Origin: Bacteroidota bacterium
GTDB taxonomy: Bacteria > Bacteroidota > Bacteroidia > Bacteroidales > Paludibacteraceae
Reading direction: 5' to 3'
NCBI GenBank assembly: GCA_017860295.1
Contig: JAFNAS010000001.1
Span: 248,001 to 312,000 of the forward strand
Length of the DNA: 64,000 bases
Below are positions 23,858 to 33,250 of the stretch, in pieces. Numbering within the stretch: the first letter of the stretch is position 1; every line of letters starts with the position of its first letter. A program made the translations under genes and the position numbers. The notes under the pieces were generated by a model, which was not told where the DNA came from, ran no database searches, and saw only the letters and a list, made by a program, of their open reading frames with translations.

Positions 23858-26506
23858 TTACAGCGTTGCTTCATACTTTGTTACCCAGTCCATCGGTTTA
23901 TTATGCCCCAGTTTAATATGTAACTGAACCGGTTGTCCTTCGTTCAAATGTATTTCACAATGCGTTTTATCGTTTTGCGGCATTGACTTCAATACCCCCG
24001 TCGGTGCCGTAATATCTTCAATTCCCTGTCTGGCCGTTAATGTAATATCCTGCTTTTTCAACGAGGTAATCGTAACATCTACCGTCCGTGTATCCATATT
24101 CCATGTCAATTTATCAATACGGGCAAAGGTACGGGCGAGCATCCCGTTAATAGAACCCTTCAACAACGAGGGGGGAAGTGCCGGTAAAAGTTCAATGACA
24201 CCCGGACGCGAATAGGCCAGCATCTCCATCATAATCGTTTGAATTCCACCCTGAGCATCCGGCATCGGTCTGGCATAGGGATCGTGCGAACATCTGAGTG
24301 TCGTACCGACATAACCCTGCTCGATCAGTTGCCGTAATTCGGTATCCACCATATAGCTATCTTTAAGCCGCGCACCAACCAATGCACGATGGCAACGTCC
24401 ATGGGCCGCTAACCGCTCCGGTACGCGCCTCCGATCGGCCATCAAAGCACCCAATGCGAGTTTCGGTGTACGGTCAGGATCAATTTCATCGCCGGGCCAT
24501 GCTCCATAAAGATGAGAGACATGCCGTTGGTTATAATTTTCCTGCAATGTAGGCCATGCCCACTCTTTCAGCGTACCATCCGGTTCATACAGATACGGTG
24601 GCAATTTATCCAGTATTGCCTGCCATTTTGGAATATTATCGGCTTCAATGCCCAGCGTCTTTGATGCTTCGATTAAATTAGTCAGGACTTCCCGGCAAAC
24701 AGAAATATCCATGGTGGCATTAATCGACATCATGCAAGAAGTATTCAGATTTCCGGGCCAGTTTTCCGGTGAAAAAGAGGGAGCAAAAATATATTTTCCA
24801 TCTTTATCGGTAACGGTAAGAAAATCTTCGTAAAACAGAGCCAGATCTTTCAACCCCGGCACAATATGGTTGCGTAGAAAGTCCAGGTCTCCGGTAACAA
24901 GATAGTAATCCCAGAACGGACGCATACACCATCCTCCTGCCGAGATCCAATAGGGATGCGGCCATATTTCGCCCGAATTAGATGCACTGGAATAATGAAA
25001 CGCGACTCCCATCCCCTTATCCGGCCAAAGGCTGTAGTGTGTACCGCGCATGCCAAAAATATTCTTCGCATTGACACGAAAATCGGAAGCCAGGCTCTCC
25101 ATCCAGTTAAAATAGGCATTCATACCCTCTCTCAAATCGCCTTGCGGCCCCGGAGATATTTGCAAATTGATATTGGCATTCACCTCGGCAGACATGCTGG
25201 GATATTTGCCGCTGGTAAGCATAAACCAATAACGCCCCATTTCAAATATTTTTTCCAGCAAAGCCGGTGAATAATCCTGTCTGGATCTCTGATTAGCCAG
25301 AAGTTCTTCCGAAGAGAGGCCGTATTGAGAATCACCGCCAAAATCGACGGTAACACGATTAAGAGCCTCCGATTGCACTTTGCTGTGACGCTCCAGCATC
25401 GCCTCATAATTAGGAGTAAGCTGCTCGACTGCTTGATTCAACGCTTCTACCTGACTTTCGCTATAGTCGGCAAACCATTCGATACGGGTTAAAAGCATCA
25501 CAGAAGCCGCATTCTCAATGACCAATGTACCGTTTTCCATACGGGCAGTACCGCCATTACGAACAACACGAACAACTCCGGCATAGCCACTGTTGTCTGT
25601 CGACGGATCCAGGCGACATTTATAAATCAGCCTGTCCGTATTAAAATCGCGCATAATCTCACTCGATCCACTTGCCGTGTACGATGCCTTCGCGTCTTGT
25701 TTGAAAGCAGCACCCGGACGCATTCTCCGTTGCTGATCGGCCAAGGTGATCCGTACATTTACCGACTGCCCTTTTGGAGCGGTAAGCAACTGTACCACAA
25801 CGTTATCAGGACGTGATGTAAACGTTTTACGAATCCACTCGCCACGGCTATCATTCCAGTAAACATTGGCTTCGCTGTTTTCAAAATTAAGCGTACGAAG
25901 ATAATCTTTAGCCAATGCCGTTTTCGGAAAATCGAGACGCATAAGAAATGCCGGTACGGTCGGATGGGTCCATGTGTTTTCTTTAATCGGCCCCTTCCCC
26001 ATCTCCTTAAACGCTAACTCGATGGCTTCTTTGTATTTACCATCCAACACCATTTGCCGTACCTGAGGAAAGACATTGGCTGCATTTGGAGCTTCAAGAG
26101 GTCTTCTCCATGGCATAAGCAGACTTTCATGGTGGAAAAGAATTTGTTCCGAGTATGGATTTCCCAACATCTCAATGTTCATCGCTCCATTACCCGAAAT
26201 CAATCCGTCTCCAAGCGTCTCTCCGGGTGCAATACTGCAGAAGCCATGCTTTGGTACAATCTTCCGTTTAAGCCTTTCCGTCAAAGTCATCGATGAAATT
26301 TTGACAGCTGGTAACTGATTTGAATCTGTATTTATGCGGTCAGGATGATCGCCAGCAGATGAAATTTTCTGCTCTATAGCAGTTTTTTTGACAGACTGAT
26401 GTCTACCGGAACTCTTTTGAGCTTCTGCAAATGTCGGAAAGACTAGGATTAAACTGATTATACCGACAACTAGCGTACTTTTTATGAAAAAATCTTTGCG
26501 TTGCAT
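23858..26506 (-). CDS. GH95-like glycosidase (alpha-L-fucosidase/alpha-L-galactosidase family), divergent active site
   Basis: An 882-aa exported protein with a signal peptide (about residues 1-29). After an extended linker, the N-terminal beta-domain starts at GDGLISGNGAMNIEMLGNP. The (alpha/alpha)6 barrel carries SPENWP (Glu581, candidate acid), RHVSHLYGAWPGDEI and MPDAQGG (Asp750, candidate base). The usual TEMNYWP block after the NIN motif is replaced by LQISPGPQ. GH95 inverting enzymes remove alpha-1,2-L-fucose. A Bacteroides ovatus member from a complex-xylan locus acts on alpha-L-galactose, which may be the better analogue. The specificity is uncertain. It lies 137 bp upstream of the GH10 gene. 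Confidence 0.8.
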   Translation of the reverse strand: MQRKDFFIKSTLVVGIISLILVFPTFAEAQKSSGRHQSVKKTAIEQKISSAGDHPDRINTDSNQLPAVKISSMTLTERLKRKIVPKHGFCSIAPGETLGDGLISGNGAMNIEMLGNPYSEQILFHHESLLMPWRRPLEAPNAANVFPQVRQMVLDGKYKEAIELAFKEMGKGPIKENTWTHPTVPAFLMRLDFPKTALAKDYLRTLNFENSEANVYWNDSRGEWIRKTFTSRPDNVVVQLLTAPKGQSVNVRITLADQQRRMRPGAAFKQDAKASYTASGSSEIMRDFNTDRLIYKCRLDPSTDNSGYAGVVRVVRNGGTARMENGTLVIENAASVMLLTRIEWFADYSESQVEALNQAVEQLTPNYEAMLERHSKVQSEALNRVTVDFGGDSQYGLSSEELLANQRSRQDYSPALLEKIFEMGRYWFMLTSGKYPSMSAEVNANINLQISPGPQGDLREGMNAYFNWMESLASDFRVNAKNIFGMRGTHYSLWPDKGMGVAFHYSSASNSGEIWPHPYWISAGGWCMRPFWDYYLVTGDLDFLRNHIVPGLKDLALFYEDFLTVTDKDGKYIFAPSFSPENWPGNLNTSCMMSINATMDISVCREVLTNLIEASKTLGIEADNIPKWQAILDKLPPYLYEPDGTLKEWAWPTLQENYNQRHVSHLYGAWPGDEIDPDRTPKLALGALMADRRRVPERLAAHGRCHRALVGARLKDSYMVDTELRQLIEQGYVGTTLRCSHDPYARPMPDAQGGIQTIMMEMLAYSRPGVIELLPALPPSLLKGSINGMLARTFARIDKLTWNMDTRTVDVTITSLKKQDITLTARQGIEDITAPTGVLKSMPQNDKTHCEIHLNEGQPVQLHIKLGHNKPMDWVTKYEATL

Positions 26507-26563
26507 AATGACCTTTTTAGATTGTTATTTACGTCACCATTAAAAGCCTATTAATCATATATT

Positions 26564-28978
26564 TTAGAGTTTAGTCACGATTTTTCTTCCACTATAAATT
26601 ACAACTTTATCAATCATTCTACCTTCCGCAACAACAACGACATTAAATTTCCGACTTGAAAGCATTCCGGGATACGCTCCTTTACGTGCTTCGATGGTCA
26701 ATGTGCGTGTTCTATCATTCCATTTCATTGGAATTTCAGTGTATTCTCCCTTCTGATAATCATAATTATCGCCTTCATCCTCATAAAGTGTGAAAGAAGC
26801 ATTTGACCCCGGATATATACGTAGCGTAATATTATCCCATGCCTTTTCTTTCACAAACTGAAGATCCTGCCCTATAGGGAGAATACTCCCTGCTTTAACA
26901 TAAAGTGGAGAATGTGCAATTGGAGCATCTGCCTTGATTTTCTGCCCTCCATCGAGTTTCTCATTCGTCCAATAGTTATACCACTGAGTTCCGGCAGGAA
27001 GATATACTTCGTATTGCTTTTTTTCATTCCAGTTTACAGCCGGCCAACCGCTGGCAATATCCTTCTCATCCTGTTTGTTCCAGCCAGACATTTCATCCGT
27101 CTTCACCACTTTTTCTTTAGTGAAGAGTGGATCGACCACCGGACAAACCAATAAACTGCGTCCAAACATATACTGTTTCCCTAAATTCCAGGTGTTCTTG
27201 TCATCCTTAAAGTCCATAACAAGAGCACGCATGAAACTGTCATCATTTTTGCTCACTTGCCAGCTCGTGCTGTAAATATATGGGAGAAGATTGTAACGCA
27301 TCTTTACTGCGGATAACAGTGCATCGAACACGGGTTCGCCGGGTTTGCCATAGTAATAGAGTTCGCGATAGACATCCGTACCATGACTTCGCATCATCGG
27401 AGTGAAGAGGCCAAACTGCATCCAACGTACATAAAGTTCTTGGTACTGTGGATTCTTTGTTCCGGAATTATCAAGATAATGACGATTGTATGCCCCAGCA
27501 AAAAAACCACCTATATCCGAATTCACGTTAGGATTGGCTGTTAGTGTGTAGTTAAGACAGAGAGGCACCTGATTGCGTAGAGACTCCCATGAACTACCCA
27601 CATCACCGCTCCAGGTGTTGGCTCCATAACGCTGCTGACCGGCAAAATACGAACGGGTAAGAATAAAAACACGTTTATCTTTATCCACGGCACGCTGATG
27701 CTCGTCTACACCACCTACAGTCATGAATGGGAAAAGATTACGCACAGAACGGTAAGAACCCACTGAGCACTTCTCGTCCAGATCAGACTCCTTGTAATTT
27801 ACATGGTCTGGGTCTGTAGAGTCCATCCACCAAGCATCAATACCCATTTTATGAAGGCGGGAGAGATTTTCCCAGTAAATATCGCGTGCCACAGGGCTGT
27901 AACAATCATAAACCCGAACTCCGGAAGGGTAGTCTTTACGAGGAGGCCACGAATCAAGACCCGACTCCGGCCAAGTCTCGAAAGAGAAAAGTAATCCTTT
28001 TTCTTTAAGCTCTTTAAATGCCTTTGTCTGCGGACCAAAACTTGACCAGATACTGATACTTATGTGAGCATTTTTTGCATGTACTTCATCAATCATGTTC
28101 TGTGCATTATTGAAGTCTTTATTGAGAAACTCCATTGCGTTCCAAGTATAATTTGTGCCCCAGTACTGCCAATCCTGAATAATACCATCGAAAGGAATTT
28201 TCATCTCACGATATTTACGAACAACCTCAAGCAGTTCGTCCTGGGTCTTGTAGCGCTCACGACTCTGGTGAAAGCCGTATGTCCACATGGGTAGCATAGG
28301 AACCTCACCTGTCAGATGACGCATCTCACGTATTACTCCATCCGCGTTCCCGCCATACATGAAATAATAGTCAACCAACTTTTCAACCTGACTTTCCAAT
28401 TCCAGCGTCTTGTTATCATTAAGATCCGTTGGCGAATAGTTGTCCCAATAGATGCCGTAGCCCTTAATACTCTGAAAAAAATGGGCATAATCCTGAAGAT
28501 TGGATTGCTGCATCTTACGGTGTTCACCACGCAGTGACATCTTGCCATTTTGTAGCATCCCAACACCATAAATAGGTTCATTTGCATCAAGAGCAAAGCA
28601 TTGTTTTACCTTATACGCGCCTTTGTCAATGCCCTCATTAATTGGAGTGAATGCATATTCACCTTCAGTCAGGAGTTGAGTACCATCTGCTTTAGCGAAA
28701 GTGATCTTTCCTGATTTCTCGTCAATAGTTACTTTTAAGGCTGATGACAAATACGTTGTTACATCAGCATTGGTTATTTTCTTTACCTTTACATTTTCCG
28801 GTGTTGCAGTCACAACAAACGATTTTTTATCAACAACCTTGTTATCGGGAGTTTTAGTAACATGCACTATGCTCGGAGTAAAGAACTCAACCTTTAAATT
28901 TTGAGACATGGCATGTGCAGCGACAAGTGTCATGGCAACTGCAAAAGCCCATATTTTTTCAGTTATTTTCATAAACAT
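26564..28978 (-). CDS. GH31 alpha-glycosidase (alpha-xylosidase/alpha-glucosidase type)
   Basis: An 804-aa exported enzyme with a signal peptide (about residues 1-25, AHAMSQ). No PA14 insert is present, unlike the GH31 at 17736. The nucleophile is Asp386 in WWMDSTDPDH and the acid/base Asp459 in TWSGDVGSSW (numbering from 28978; an in-frame ATG at 28972 is equally possible). C-terminal YEDEGDNYDYQKGEY is the usual DUF5110-like beta domain. It removes alpha-linked xylose or glucose from non-reducing ends. It lies 33 bp after the GH27 stop and 57 bp before the GH95-like gene, clearly in one operon. Confidence 0.92.
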   Translation of the reverse strand: MFMKITEKIWAFAVAMTLVAAHAMSQNLKVEFFTPSIVHVTKTPDNKVVDKKSFVVTATPENVKVKKITNADVTTYLSSALKVTIDEKSGKITFAKADGTQLLTEGEYAFTPINEGIDKGAYKVKQCFALDANEPIYGVGMLQNGKMSLRGEHRKMQQSNLQDYAHFFQSIKGYGIYWDNYSPTDLNDNKTLELESQVEKLVDYYFMYGGNADGVIREMRHLTGEVPMLPMWTYGFHQSRERYKTQDELLEVVRKYREMKIPFDGIIQDWQYWGTNYTWNAMEFLNKDFNNAQNMIDEVHAKNAHISISIWSSFGPQTKAFKELKEKGLLFSFETWPESGLDSWPPRKDYPSGVRVYDCYSPVARDIYWENLSRLHKMGIDAWWMDSTDPDHVNYKESDLDEKCSVGSYRSVRNLFPFMTVGGVDEHQRAVDKDKRVFILTRSYFAGQQRYGANTWSGDVGSSWESLRNQVPLCLNYTLTANPNVNSDIGGFFAGAYNRHYLDNSGTKNPQYQELYVRWMQFGLFTPMMRSHGTDVYRELYYYGKPGEPVFDALLSAVKMRYNLLPYIYSTSWQVSKNDDSFMRALVMDFKDDKNTWNLGKQYMFGRSLLVCPVVDPLFTKEKVVKTDEMSGWNKQDEKDIASGWPAVNWNEKKQYEVYLPAGTQWYNYWTNEKLDGGQKIKADAPIAHSPLYVKAGSILPIGQDLQFVKEKAWDNITLRIYPGSNASFTLYEDEGDNYDYQKGEYTEIPMKWNDRTRTLTIEARKGAYPGMLSSRKFNVVVVAEGRMIDKVVIYSGRKIVTKL

Positions 28979-29011
28979 TGACTTTATATAGATTTATATT
29001 TTGGAAATTAT

Positions 29012-30802
29012 TTATTTTGTTGGTGTTATGCGATAGAGTCCGGCCCCATGCTGTGGCAATTCCCGACTAAAGCTCCTTTTGAAAGTTCCCAAATCTTTAT
29101 GGCTCCACAAGTCACGCACTTTAACTTTGCCTTTTAGACCCAGATCTTCGAAATTAACTTTCACGTCGGCGGTTTCAGGAAGATCCATTGCCCCTTTGCT
29201 GACAAGCACACCAAAAACGACCGAGCCTTTTTCCTGAGTCACTACCCCGGTTGCTGTAAAGGTGTCGTAACCTTCCGGTAATTCGTAAATGATAACGGAT
29301 TCTCCATGTGTACCAATACCTTCGGCAGGTTTATCGTTGATAACAATCGGCTTGTTATCGCATGTCCGATTCACGCGGGTTTCACCCCAACCTGCACTCG
29401 CACTGATCCATTTCAAATCGGTAAGTTTCAGGTCACCTTTTGGTCCGTGAAGCACAGGATCGACCCATACCACGTGATCCCAGTCGAAACCATTGCCGCC
29501 ATCTTTCACGAACAAAACAAGCTTTTTTCCATCTTTTACCGATACTTCTACTTTTTGAGAACTACCTTTTCCGGCAATAAGCGGACTTGCATAGTCGGCA
29601 TTGTTGAAATCAATATTATCGCCTTTGTTTTGTGCATTGAAAAGTGCAACGTACTTGTCTTTGCTGTTAGGCACATCGGCAGTCCAGACAATCAGGTTTT
29701 TATCACGCGATACCTGACGGTTGTTGGTGCTTTGCTGGTTCACTTTCAACATTTCGGGATTAGTGAGCATCTCTTTGGTAAAATCATCCAGTTTGGTCAT
29801 ATCGCCACCGAAGATTAGAGGCGAACGGCCAATAGCCCAAAGGCTCATCAACGTATATTGCTCATTTTTAGTAAAATTGGTCGGACGTTTGAAATCAACA
29901 ATTCCAATCGGGAGCATATCGGCATCGGGGAAATGGCCGGGTCCACGATAAGGAGTCCAAGCATCCAAACGCTCAAACATGGCCAAAAGCAATCCCCATC
30001 TATCCCAAAAATCGTCGGTTATGCGCCACATGTTGGCATGGTTCATCACGTGTTCACCAGCTTTGATCGGAGTAGCACCCGGAGACAAACTTAAAATGAT
30101 GGGACGGCCTGTTTTGTCAATCGCCTTGCGGAGCGCCTCAATTTCAGCTTTTTGGATATCGTCATAGGGACGCGAAATATCGTCGCACTTAATGAAATCG
30201 ACACCCCAATCGGCATACATCTGTACAATTGAATTATAGTAAGCCTGACCTTCGGGCTTGGTGGCATCAACACCATACATATCCGGATTCCAGGCACAAC
30301 GGGAATTGGTCAATGCAATATCCTGAGCCTTAACGGTTGTACCCAACACAGGCAGGTTTTTTTCAACCGCCTGACGTGGAATACCACGCATGATATGAAT
30401 GCCAAACTTGAGTCCTTTTGAATGCACATAATCGGCAAGCGGCTTAAATCCTTTTCCGTCGGCAGCCGAAGGAAACTTTTTCAGCCCGGGTGTCAGGCGA
30501 CCGTATTCGTCCATCGTGAGCGTAGCTTTCGGGTCGTAAGCATGTCCTTTTGCTTCGGGTTCGTACCATTGAATATCCACCGTAAGATATTGATATCCGC
30601 TGGGCAAAAGATACTTTGCCATGGCATCGGCCTGTTCCTTAACTTGTTGTTCCGTGACTGTCGTACCAAAGCAATCCCAGCTATTCCAGCCTAAGGGTGG
30701 AGTTGGAGCCCATGCATGATAGCTTTTTTCTGTCTGCGCGAAAACATTGGAAAGACAGGTAGCACAACATACAAGAATTAACAATAGTCGTTTTAATTTC
30801 AT
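29012..30802 (-). CDS. GH27 alpha-galactosidase with NPCBM domain
   Basis: A 596-aa exported enzyme with a signal peptide (about residues 1-22, VFAQ). The barrel opens with PPLGWNSWDCFG. The nucleophile is Asp207 in FIKCDD and the acid/base probably Asp295 in DADMLPIG. An NPCBM-like domain (about residues 430-535, AEGIGTHGESVIIYELPEG) is inserted before the C-terminal all-beta end, which closes with PQHGAGLYRI. It removes terminal alpha-D-galactose; some relatives act on beta-L-arabinopyranose. It lies 79 bp after the Cys-rich gene and 33 bp before GH31. The domain order is the reverse of the second GH27 (34767-36818), where NPCBM leads. Confidence 0.9.
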   Translation of the reverse strand: MKLKRLLLILVCCATCLSNVFAQTEKSYHAWAPTPPLGWNSWDCFGTTVTEQQVKEQADAMAKYLLPSGYQYLTVDIQWYEPEAKGHAYDPKATLTMDEYGRLTPGLKKFPSAADGKGFKPLADYVHSKGLKFGIHIMRGIPRQAVEKNLPVLGTTVKAQDIALTNSRCAWNPDMYGVDATKPEGQAYYNSIVQMYADWGVDFIKCDDISRPYDDIQKAEIEALRKAIDKTGRPIILSLSPGATPIKAGEHVMNHANMWRITDDFWDRWGLLLAMFERLDAWTPYRGPGHFPDADMLPIGIVDFKRPTNFTKNEQYTLMSLWAIGRSPLIFGGDMTKLDDFTKEMLTNPEMLKVNQQSTNNRQVSRDKNLIVWTADVPNSKDKYVALFNAQNKGDNIDFNNADYASPLIAGKGSSQKVEVSVKDGKKLVLFVKDGGNGFDWDHVVWVDPVLHGPKGDLKLTDLKWISASAGWGETRVNRTCDNKPIVINDKPAEGIGTHGESVIIYELPEGYDTFTATGVVTQEKGSVVFGVLVSKGAMDLPETADVKVNFEDLGLKGKVKVRDLWSHKDLGTFKRSFSRELPQHGAGLYRITPTK

Positions 30803-30881
30803 ATTTATTTCAATTTATGGCAAACAAGACATTATTAACTAATTAATAATCAGAATTATTAAATTGTATTCATGTCCATTT

Positions 30882-31445
30882 TCAAGAGAATGTGATTTTA
30901 TATTTACAACTTGCATCTCCTCTACGAACGGAGGCAATAACTTCTGCGTGCGTGTGCTTTCCCGACACTGCAGAAAACATCTTTTCGGCAAATCCTTCGG
31001 AGCAATAACATATTGCAGATGAATCTTTTTTCTTATTATAGACAGCTGCAATCGGGCAAACACATGAATTTTTATTTTCATCGGCAATTAGTACGCCTTT
31101 TCCCTTGTCGTAATCCACTTTCCATCCCCATTTATCGCGAAGGAAAACAGAAAACCGATCAAGATCGCCTTTGTATTCAGCCAAAAGAGCGTCCATTTTC
31201 AAATTTTTAAAATGAACTTCAGCTGTTTTTTTAATCAATTTTCTAGCGGACTCTTTATCTAACTCAACATTGGCATTCAGAAGTAGACTCGATATCCATT
31301 CGCGCGAAAGAGCAAGGCTTTGAGTTTGAGCCTGAAATGCTTTTTCATCAACGTTATCAGTTTTGTTCGCCAACGCAATTGAACCGAATCCGCACATACA
31401 AACTCCTGATATGCAAGCTTTTTTCAAAAAATCTTTTCTATTCAT
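30882..31445 (-). CDS. exported Cys-rich protein of unknown function (ATC hydrolase/DUF6144-like pattern)
   Basis: A 187-aa protein with an N-terminal export signal (NRKDFLKK followed by a hydrophobic stretch with two Cys), somewhat Tat-like though lacking the twin Arg. The C-terminal half has SCVCPIAAVYN, ICYCSEGFAEKMF and RRGDASCKYKI. This Cys spacing and the ending recall the small L-2-amino-thiazoline-4-carboxylate hydrolase/DUF6144-like proteins that bind a small molecule or metal. It is the only non-glycosidase within the GH run, 19 bp after a GH43 gene and 79 bp before a GH27 gene, so it is probably co-expressed. Its role is unknown. Confidence 0.6.
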   Translation of the reverse strand: MNRKDFLKKACISGVCMCGFGSIALANKTDNVDEKAFQAQTQSLALSREWISSLLLNANVELDKESARKLIKKTAEVHFKNLKMDALLAEYKGDLDRFSVFLRDKWGWKVDYDKGKGVLIADENKNSCVCPIAAVYNKKKDSSAICYCSEGFAEKMFSAVSGKHTHAEVIASVRRGDASCKYKITFS

Positions 31446-31464
31446 AAGACTTCAATTCGTATTA

Positions 31465-33243
31465 TTATTTTTTTGCAGGAATACTCACTCCTTCTGTTGT
31501 CAAGGTAATTGGTTGTATGCTTCCGTCAGGGTTAAAGTAAAGATATTCAACGCAAACCTGACGACGGCAATCGCCTCCGGGTGTTCCATTTAAGGCGTAG
31601 GCTCCATCGTGGTAGAAAAAATACCATTGTCCTTTAAACTCATTCACTGACGGATGAATGGTGAAGCCGTGTTTTGCCGAACTGGTAATTAAACCACCAT
31701 AAGTCCAAGGTCCTGTGATTTTTTTTGCAGTAGAGTAGGCAATTTGCTCAGCCTGAACACCAGGCGCATCGGCAGCATAAACCATGTAATAGAGATCGGC
31801 GCGTTTGAAAAGCCATGGGCCTTCCGAATAATTTCTGAATGGTACTTTGGTAATTGGTCCATCAATCTCAACCATGTTGTGCTTTAACTTGACCATATAA
31901 CAATCGCCGTTTCCCCAAGCCATCCATGGTGTACCGTCTGTGTCGATAAAGACGGTTGGATCAATGTCCGAATTCCATCGATGCGAATCTTTGGTCATGT
32001 CGTCGGTAATCAGTGGTTTGCCGGGGAGAGCTTCTTTAAAAGGCCCTGTTGGGCTATCGCCAACAGCAACAGTAATGAAGTGTCCTTCCTTCCGGTCGAG
32101 AGTAACGTAGTAATAATATTTGCCATCCTTTTCCACCACTTGTGCTGCCCAAGCAGAACCACTGTTCGCGTTGACGAAATCTTTAGCAGCCAAAACAGGA
32201 CCATGAGCCGTCCAGTTTTTCATGTCTGTAGTTGTGTAGCAAAGCCAGTTGGGCATGTTGAACCAGCCACCCACAGAAGCTTTATCTTGTCCGACATAAG
32301 CGTAAACTGTATTACCTATGACTGTTATGGCAGGATCGGCAGTAAAAGCATCCGTGAAAAGTGGATTTTGTCCGGCTACACGTGGCAGCGCTTCCCCTGA
32401 AATTTTCACCTCATCAATTGCGCCATCGAGTACCTGAAGGCTATTGGGATAACCTCCAGGAAATCCATGCCCAATGACCCACATACCGGCATCGCTCCGC
32501 AAAGCCTTACCTTTGAAGGTAATTGAAGATGGCTTTTCAAAATTTGTCTGATCCGAAAGTTTTACTTCAAAACGAAGTTGCGTTTGACCACTTTTAGAAT
32601 CGTAATTGGCTTGAGCGCGAACATCGTACCACTTACCGGCTTCTACTTCCTCGCCAGCTACAACCCGACGGGCCACACCGTCGGCACACATCACCTCCAC
32701 AAAGTATTTTTTACACATATTGTCAAAACCGATAGACACATCGCCGGCCATTTGTCCTCTTGCTCCTTCTTTGCAAAGGTAAACCTGCTCTGTACCAAGC
32801 AAATTACACTTTAAGCTGGCTTCTATCGTCCAGCTTTTCTGCATATCGTAATAAGCCAACGGGCGGTTGAACGTTACCACATACTCGCCGTTTTTCAAAG
32901 CTAATGAGCGAGTGTTCGGTTTTCCATCAACCTGCGCAACAGGAACATTATCGGAAAAAACAATAGGCGATGGTTTTGCGCCACGTACCTGAAGGAAGTT
33001 TCCTTTGCCCGATTCGTCGAAAACATAAGGCTGAGGTTCGATTGGATTGCGGTTGTCGGCAGTCAACGGCTGACCGACTATAGGTGTCGAAAGTGAATCA
33101 CCTTTGAGATGTTTGATCTGCTCAAAGCTCCAATGGGCAAGTAAATTACCGTCTGAAGAAGCACCCTTAACGATTGAATTGCCCGATAAACCTCCAACAA
33201 AAACGAATGCTAAGGCTAAATTTAGATTTTTGACATGTACCAT
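31465..33243 (-). CDS. LamG-GH43 arabinofuranosidase/xylosidase-type enzyme
   Basis: A 592-aa exported protein with a signal-like N-terminus (about residues 1-28). Residues about 30-265 form a LamG/concanavalin-like domain (LLAHWSFEQIK, WTIEASLKCN, GAIDEVKISGEAL). Residues about 275-590 form the five-bladed GH43 propeller, with the general base Asp in FTADPA, the pKa modulator Asp in DIDPTVFID and the acid Glu in YSEGPWLF. Inverting GH43 enzymes remove arabinofuranose or xylose; the exact activity is not readable. It follows the preceding GH43 gene by 7 bp. Confidence 0.9.
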   Translation of the reverse strand: MVHVKNLNLALAFVFVGGLSGNSIVKGASSDGNLLAHWSFEQIKHLKGDSLSTPIVGQPLTADNRNPIEPQPYVFDESGKGNFLQVRGAKPSPIVFSDNVPVAQVDGKPNTRSLALKNGEYVVTFNRPLAYYDMQKSWTIEASLKCNLLGTEQVYLCKEGARGQMAGDVSIGFDNMCKKYFVEVMCADGVARRVVAGEEVEAGKWYDVRAQANYDSKSGQTQLRFEVKLSDQTNFEKPSSITFKGKALRSDAGMWVIGHGFPGGYPNSLQVLDGAIDEVKISGEALPRVAGQNPLFTDAFTADPAITVIGNTVYAYVGQDKASVGGWFNMPNWLCYTTTDMKNWTAHGPVLAAKDFVNANSGSAWAAQVVEKDGKYYYYVTLDRKEGHFITVAVGDSPTGPFKEALPGKPLITDDMTKDSHRWNSDIDPTVFIDTDGTPWMAWGNGDCYMVKLKHNMVEIDGPITKVPFRNYSEGPWLFKRADLYYMVYAADAPGVQAEQIAYSTAKKITGPWTYGGLITSSAKHGFTIHPSVNEFKGQWYFFYHDGAYALNGTPGGDCRRQVCVEYLYFNPDGSIQPITLTTEGVSIPAKK

Positions 33244-33250
33244 TTTTGAA

